Origin: Methylacidiphilaceae bacterium | GTDB lineage: Bacteria > Verrucomicrobiota > Verrucomicrobiia > Methylacidiphilales > Methylacidiphilaceae | Length of the DNA stretch: 49,611 nucleotides | Assembly: GCA_028710285.1 (NCBI GenBank) | Contig: JAQTUK010000002.1 | Span: 1 to 49,611, forward strand | Direction of reading: 5' to 3' | Part shown: piece after piece, positions 47,886-49,611 of the stretch | Layout: each line of letters starts with the position of its first letter | Position numbering within the stretch: position 1 is the first letter of the stretch | Translations under genes and position numbers: made by a program | Notes under the pieces: generated by a model | What the model was told of the DNA's origin: nothing | Database searches by the model: none | Seen by the model: the letters and a program-made list of their open reading frames with translations, nothing else

Positions 47886-48803
47886 TCAGCCGGAAACCTT
47901 TTCTGCCGGTCCCGGCGAAAGAGAAGCGGCAAGGGCTTCGCGCATGATGGACAGGGGCGCGGAAGCCCCTGTCCAGAGCTCAAAAGCCAAGGCGGCCTGA
48001 TGAAGGAGCATTCCGAGTCCATTCGCCGTCAGGGCGCCTCTTGCCCGAGCGGCTTCGAGCAGCGGCAGGTCGGCGGGCCAATAGCGGAGATCGAAGACGA
48101 AAAGGCCCGGGCGAAAGAGTCGATCGAGAAGGCCGGGATTCCTCAAGAGAGGTGGATCGTCGGTCAGCGAGGAGACGAGAAGATCGGCGCTCGAGGCTGC
48201 CTCACAAAGAGGAGCCTCCTCCCAGGGAACGGCCTGGCTCCGGCAGCGCGGCTCGAGCTCGGCAGCCAGGGCGAGCGCCTTCGAGGATGTGCGATTGGCG
48301 AGGTGAAGAAGAGGGCAGCCCTCCCAGGAAGCCTGCCGAGCGAGAGCAGCGCCCGCTCCGCCGAGGCCCAGGAAGAGGATGCGCAGTTCTCGAAGGGAAA
48401 CCGAGAAGGCCTCCTCCACCGCAAGCACCCAGCCCTTCCCGTCGGTATTGTGCCCCTCGAGCGTCCCTTTCTCGTGCCTCACGGTGTTGACGGAGCCGAG
48501 CTGTACCGCGGTGACGGCCCGTCGATCGCAGAGCCGAAACATCTCCTGCTTGAGAGGGGCGGTGCAGTTCCATCCGGAAAAGCCGGTCGTCTTGAGCCGA
48601 TCGACGACCGCGCCGAGACCGGCGGCGTCCACCTCTATGCGCCCGTATCCTCCTGGCCAGCCGATGGCGGCGAACGCGGCTTGGTGGATCGCCGGGGAGA
48701 GGGAGTGCGCGATCGGGGAGCCGAGAACCGCGTAGGATTTCGGCCACGGGAGGGACTCCGGCAGGCTGGGAAGACACCAAATTGCGCTTGCGACATCGGC
48801 CAT
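47886..48803 (-). CDS. aroE: Shikimate dehydrogenase
   Basis: YAVLGSPIAHSLSPAIHQAAFAAIG...GWNCTAPLKQEMFRLCD...AVQLGSVNTVRHEKGTLEGHNTDGKGWVLAVEEAF...LGLGGAGAALARQA...LANRTSSKA. Confidence 0.93.
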   Translation of the reverse strand: MADVASAIWCLPSLPESLPWPKSYAVLGSPIAHSLSPAIHQAAFAAIGWPGGYGRIEVDAAGLGAVVDRLKTTGFSGWNCTAPLKQEMFRLCDRRAVTAVQLGSVNTVRHEKGTLEGHNTDGKGWVLAVEEAFSVSLRELRILFLGLGGAGAALARQASWEGCPLLHLANRTSSKALALAAELEPRCRSQAVPWEEAPLCEAASSADLLVSSLTDDPPLLRNPGLLDRLFRPGLFVFDLRYWPADLPLLEAARARGALTANGLGMLLHQAALAFELWTGASAPLSIMREALAASLSPGPAEKVSG

Positions 48804-48960
48804 ATGGGGGAATTCTCAGAATTTAGAGGAGCAGGGCGGGATCGGCAACGATCTCTCTCGGCAAAGGTGCGCTCCATCGAGCGAACCGGGCCGTTGGTCG
48901 GGGGGTCGAGAGGATAAGAAGATGAGTGGAAGGGGGGGACGCAGATTCGTCCGATAGGCA

Positions 48961-49611
48961 ATGCCACTTCCGGGACTTTGTGAAGCCATGCTCCGATCCT
49001 ACGAAAAGGATGGGGGCGCGAATCGGGCCGACCGTGCCAACCTTCCGTCGAAGCCAGCCGTAGCCCGGTTAATGGAAGACCTTCTGGCCCTGCTTTTTCC
49101 CGGCTTTCATTCTCCTCCGCCCAACTCCTCTCGGGAGCTGACCGACTTTGTCGAGGAGAGGTTGGCGCGACTCCATCGCGGCTTGACCGAAGAACTTCGC
49201 AAGAGCGTGGGCCAGAACGAGGGATCCGGATCGGCGGCGGACACCGTCGCGAGTTGGTTTTTGGCCCGGCTGCCCGAAACGCGAGGGCGGCTTGCCACCG
49301 ATGTCGCAGCCACGTTTTTCGGAGATCCGGCGGCGGCAAGCACCGAGGAAGTTTTGCTCGCCTATCCTGGAGTGGAAGCGATTGCGACCTATCGGCTGGC
49401 CCATCTTCTTTATCTGCGCGGCGTGCCGCTGCTACCGCGGATGATGACGGAATGGGCCCACAGCCGGACAGGGATTGATATTCACCCCGGGGCGGAAATC
49501 GGTCCCCACTTCTTCATCGATCATGGGACGGGGATTGTCATCGGGGAGACCTGCCGGATCGGCGAAGCCGTAAAGATCTACCATGGCGTCACCCTTGGAG
49601 CTCGATCGACC
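48961..49611 (+). CDS. cysE: Serine O-acetyltransferase, 3' end truncated by window edge
   Basis: Frame from ATG 48961: ...STEEVLLAYPGVEAIATYRLAHLLYLRGVPLLPRMMTEWAHSRTGIDIHPGAEIGPHFFIDHGTGIVIGETCRIGEAVKIYHGVTLGARST; absent from the ORF track because it is open at the edge. Confidence 0.88.
   Translation, partial: MPLPGLCEAMLRSYEKDGGANRADRANLPSKPAVARLMEDLLALLFPGFHSPPPNSSRELTDFVEERLARLHRGLTEELRKSVGQNEGSGSAADTVASWFLARLPETRGRLATDVAATFFGDPAAASTEEVLLAYPGVEAIATYRLAHLLYLRGVPLLPRMMTEWAHSRTGIDIHPGAEIGPHFFIDHGTGIVIGETCRIGEAVKIYHGVTLGARST

Noticed and set aside
47590-48022. Short ORFs on both strands between dnaA and aroE
   Set aside because: They overlap the DnaA-box and AT-rich region, have no recognisable family and look compositionally random. 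The region is more likely oriC.
1-49611. CRISPR arrays, transposons, prophage or defence islands
   Set aside because: No direct repeats with spacers, transposase, integrase, phage structural genes or recognised defence domains were seen. The window is dominated by housekeeping genes.

Overview
This is a GC-rich bacterial chromosomal window with about 40 protein genes and two tRNAs. It holds mostly core functions and contains the dnaA/dnaN region, so the replication origin is probably near 46.0-47.9 kb. About four fifths of the genes left of dnaA are on the minus strand, which fits a leftward replication fork from that origin. The overall style suggests a Verrucomicrobia-like organism, but this is a weak inference. 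From left to right the window contains: a partial lptD; a coupled nucleotide-sugar operon (degT, rmlA, rmlB and an RmlD-like gene that resembles the plant/giant-virus epimerase-reductase NRS/ER); ychF; an L,D-transpeptidase; mutL; a CAP-domain protein; parB; tRNA-Val(CAC); a PepSY protein; an ADP-forming acyl-CoA synthetase-GNAT fusion; ppsA; an Aas-like protein; two paralogous outer-membrane barrels; opgG/opgH with an extra membrane gene between them; rlmI; a frameshifted kamA; tRNA-Tyr; pssA-psd-cdsA-uppS-purA; ugd; nadA; type III glutamine synthetase; hisC; a tandem-duplicated GNA1162/CsgG-like protein; a two-component system whose regulator has an in-frame amber codon; lspA; dnaN; dnaA; aroE; and a partial cysE. 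I saw no CRISPR array, rRNA, transposon or recognisable defence island. The best leads are the NRS/ER-like enzyme with no rmlC in the operon, the two precisely located gene disruptions (kamA and the response regulator), the tandem GNA1162-like protein, and the small unknown genes embedded in the opgG-opgH and dnaN-lspA operons. All homology statements come from reading motifs by eye. No searches were run.
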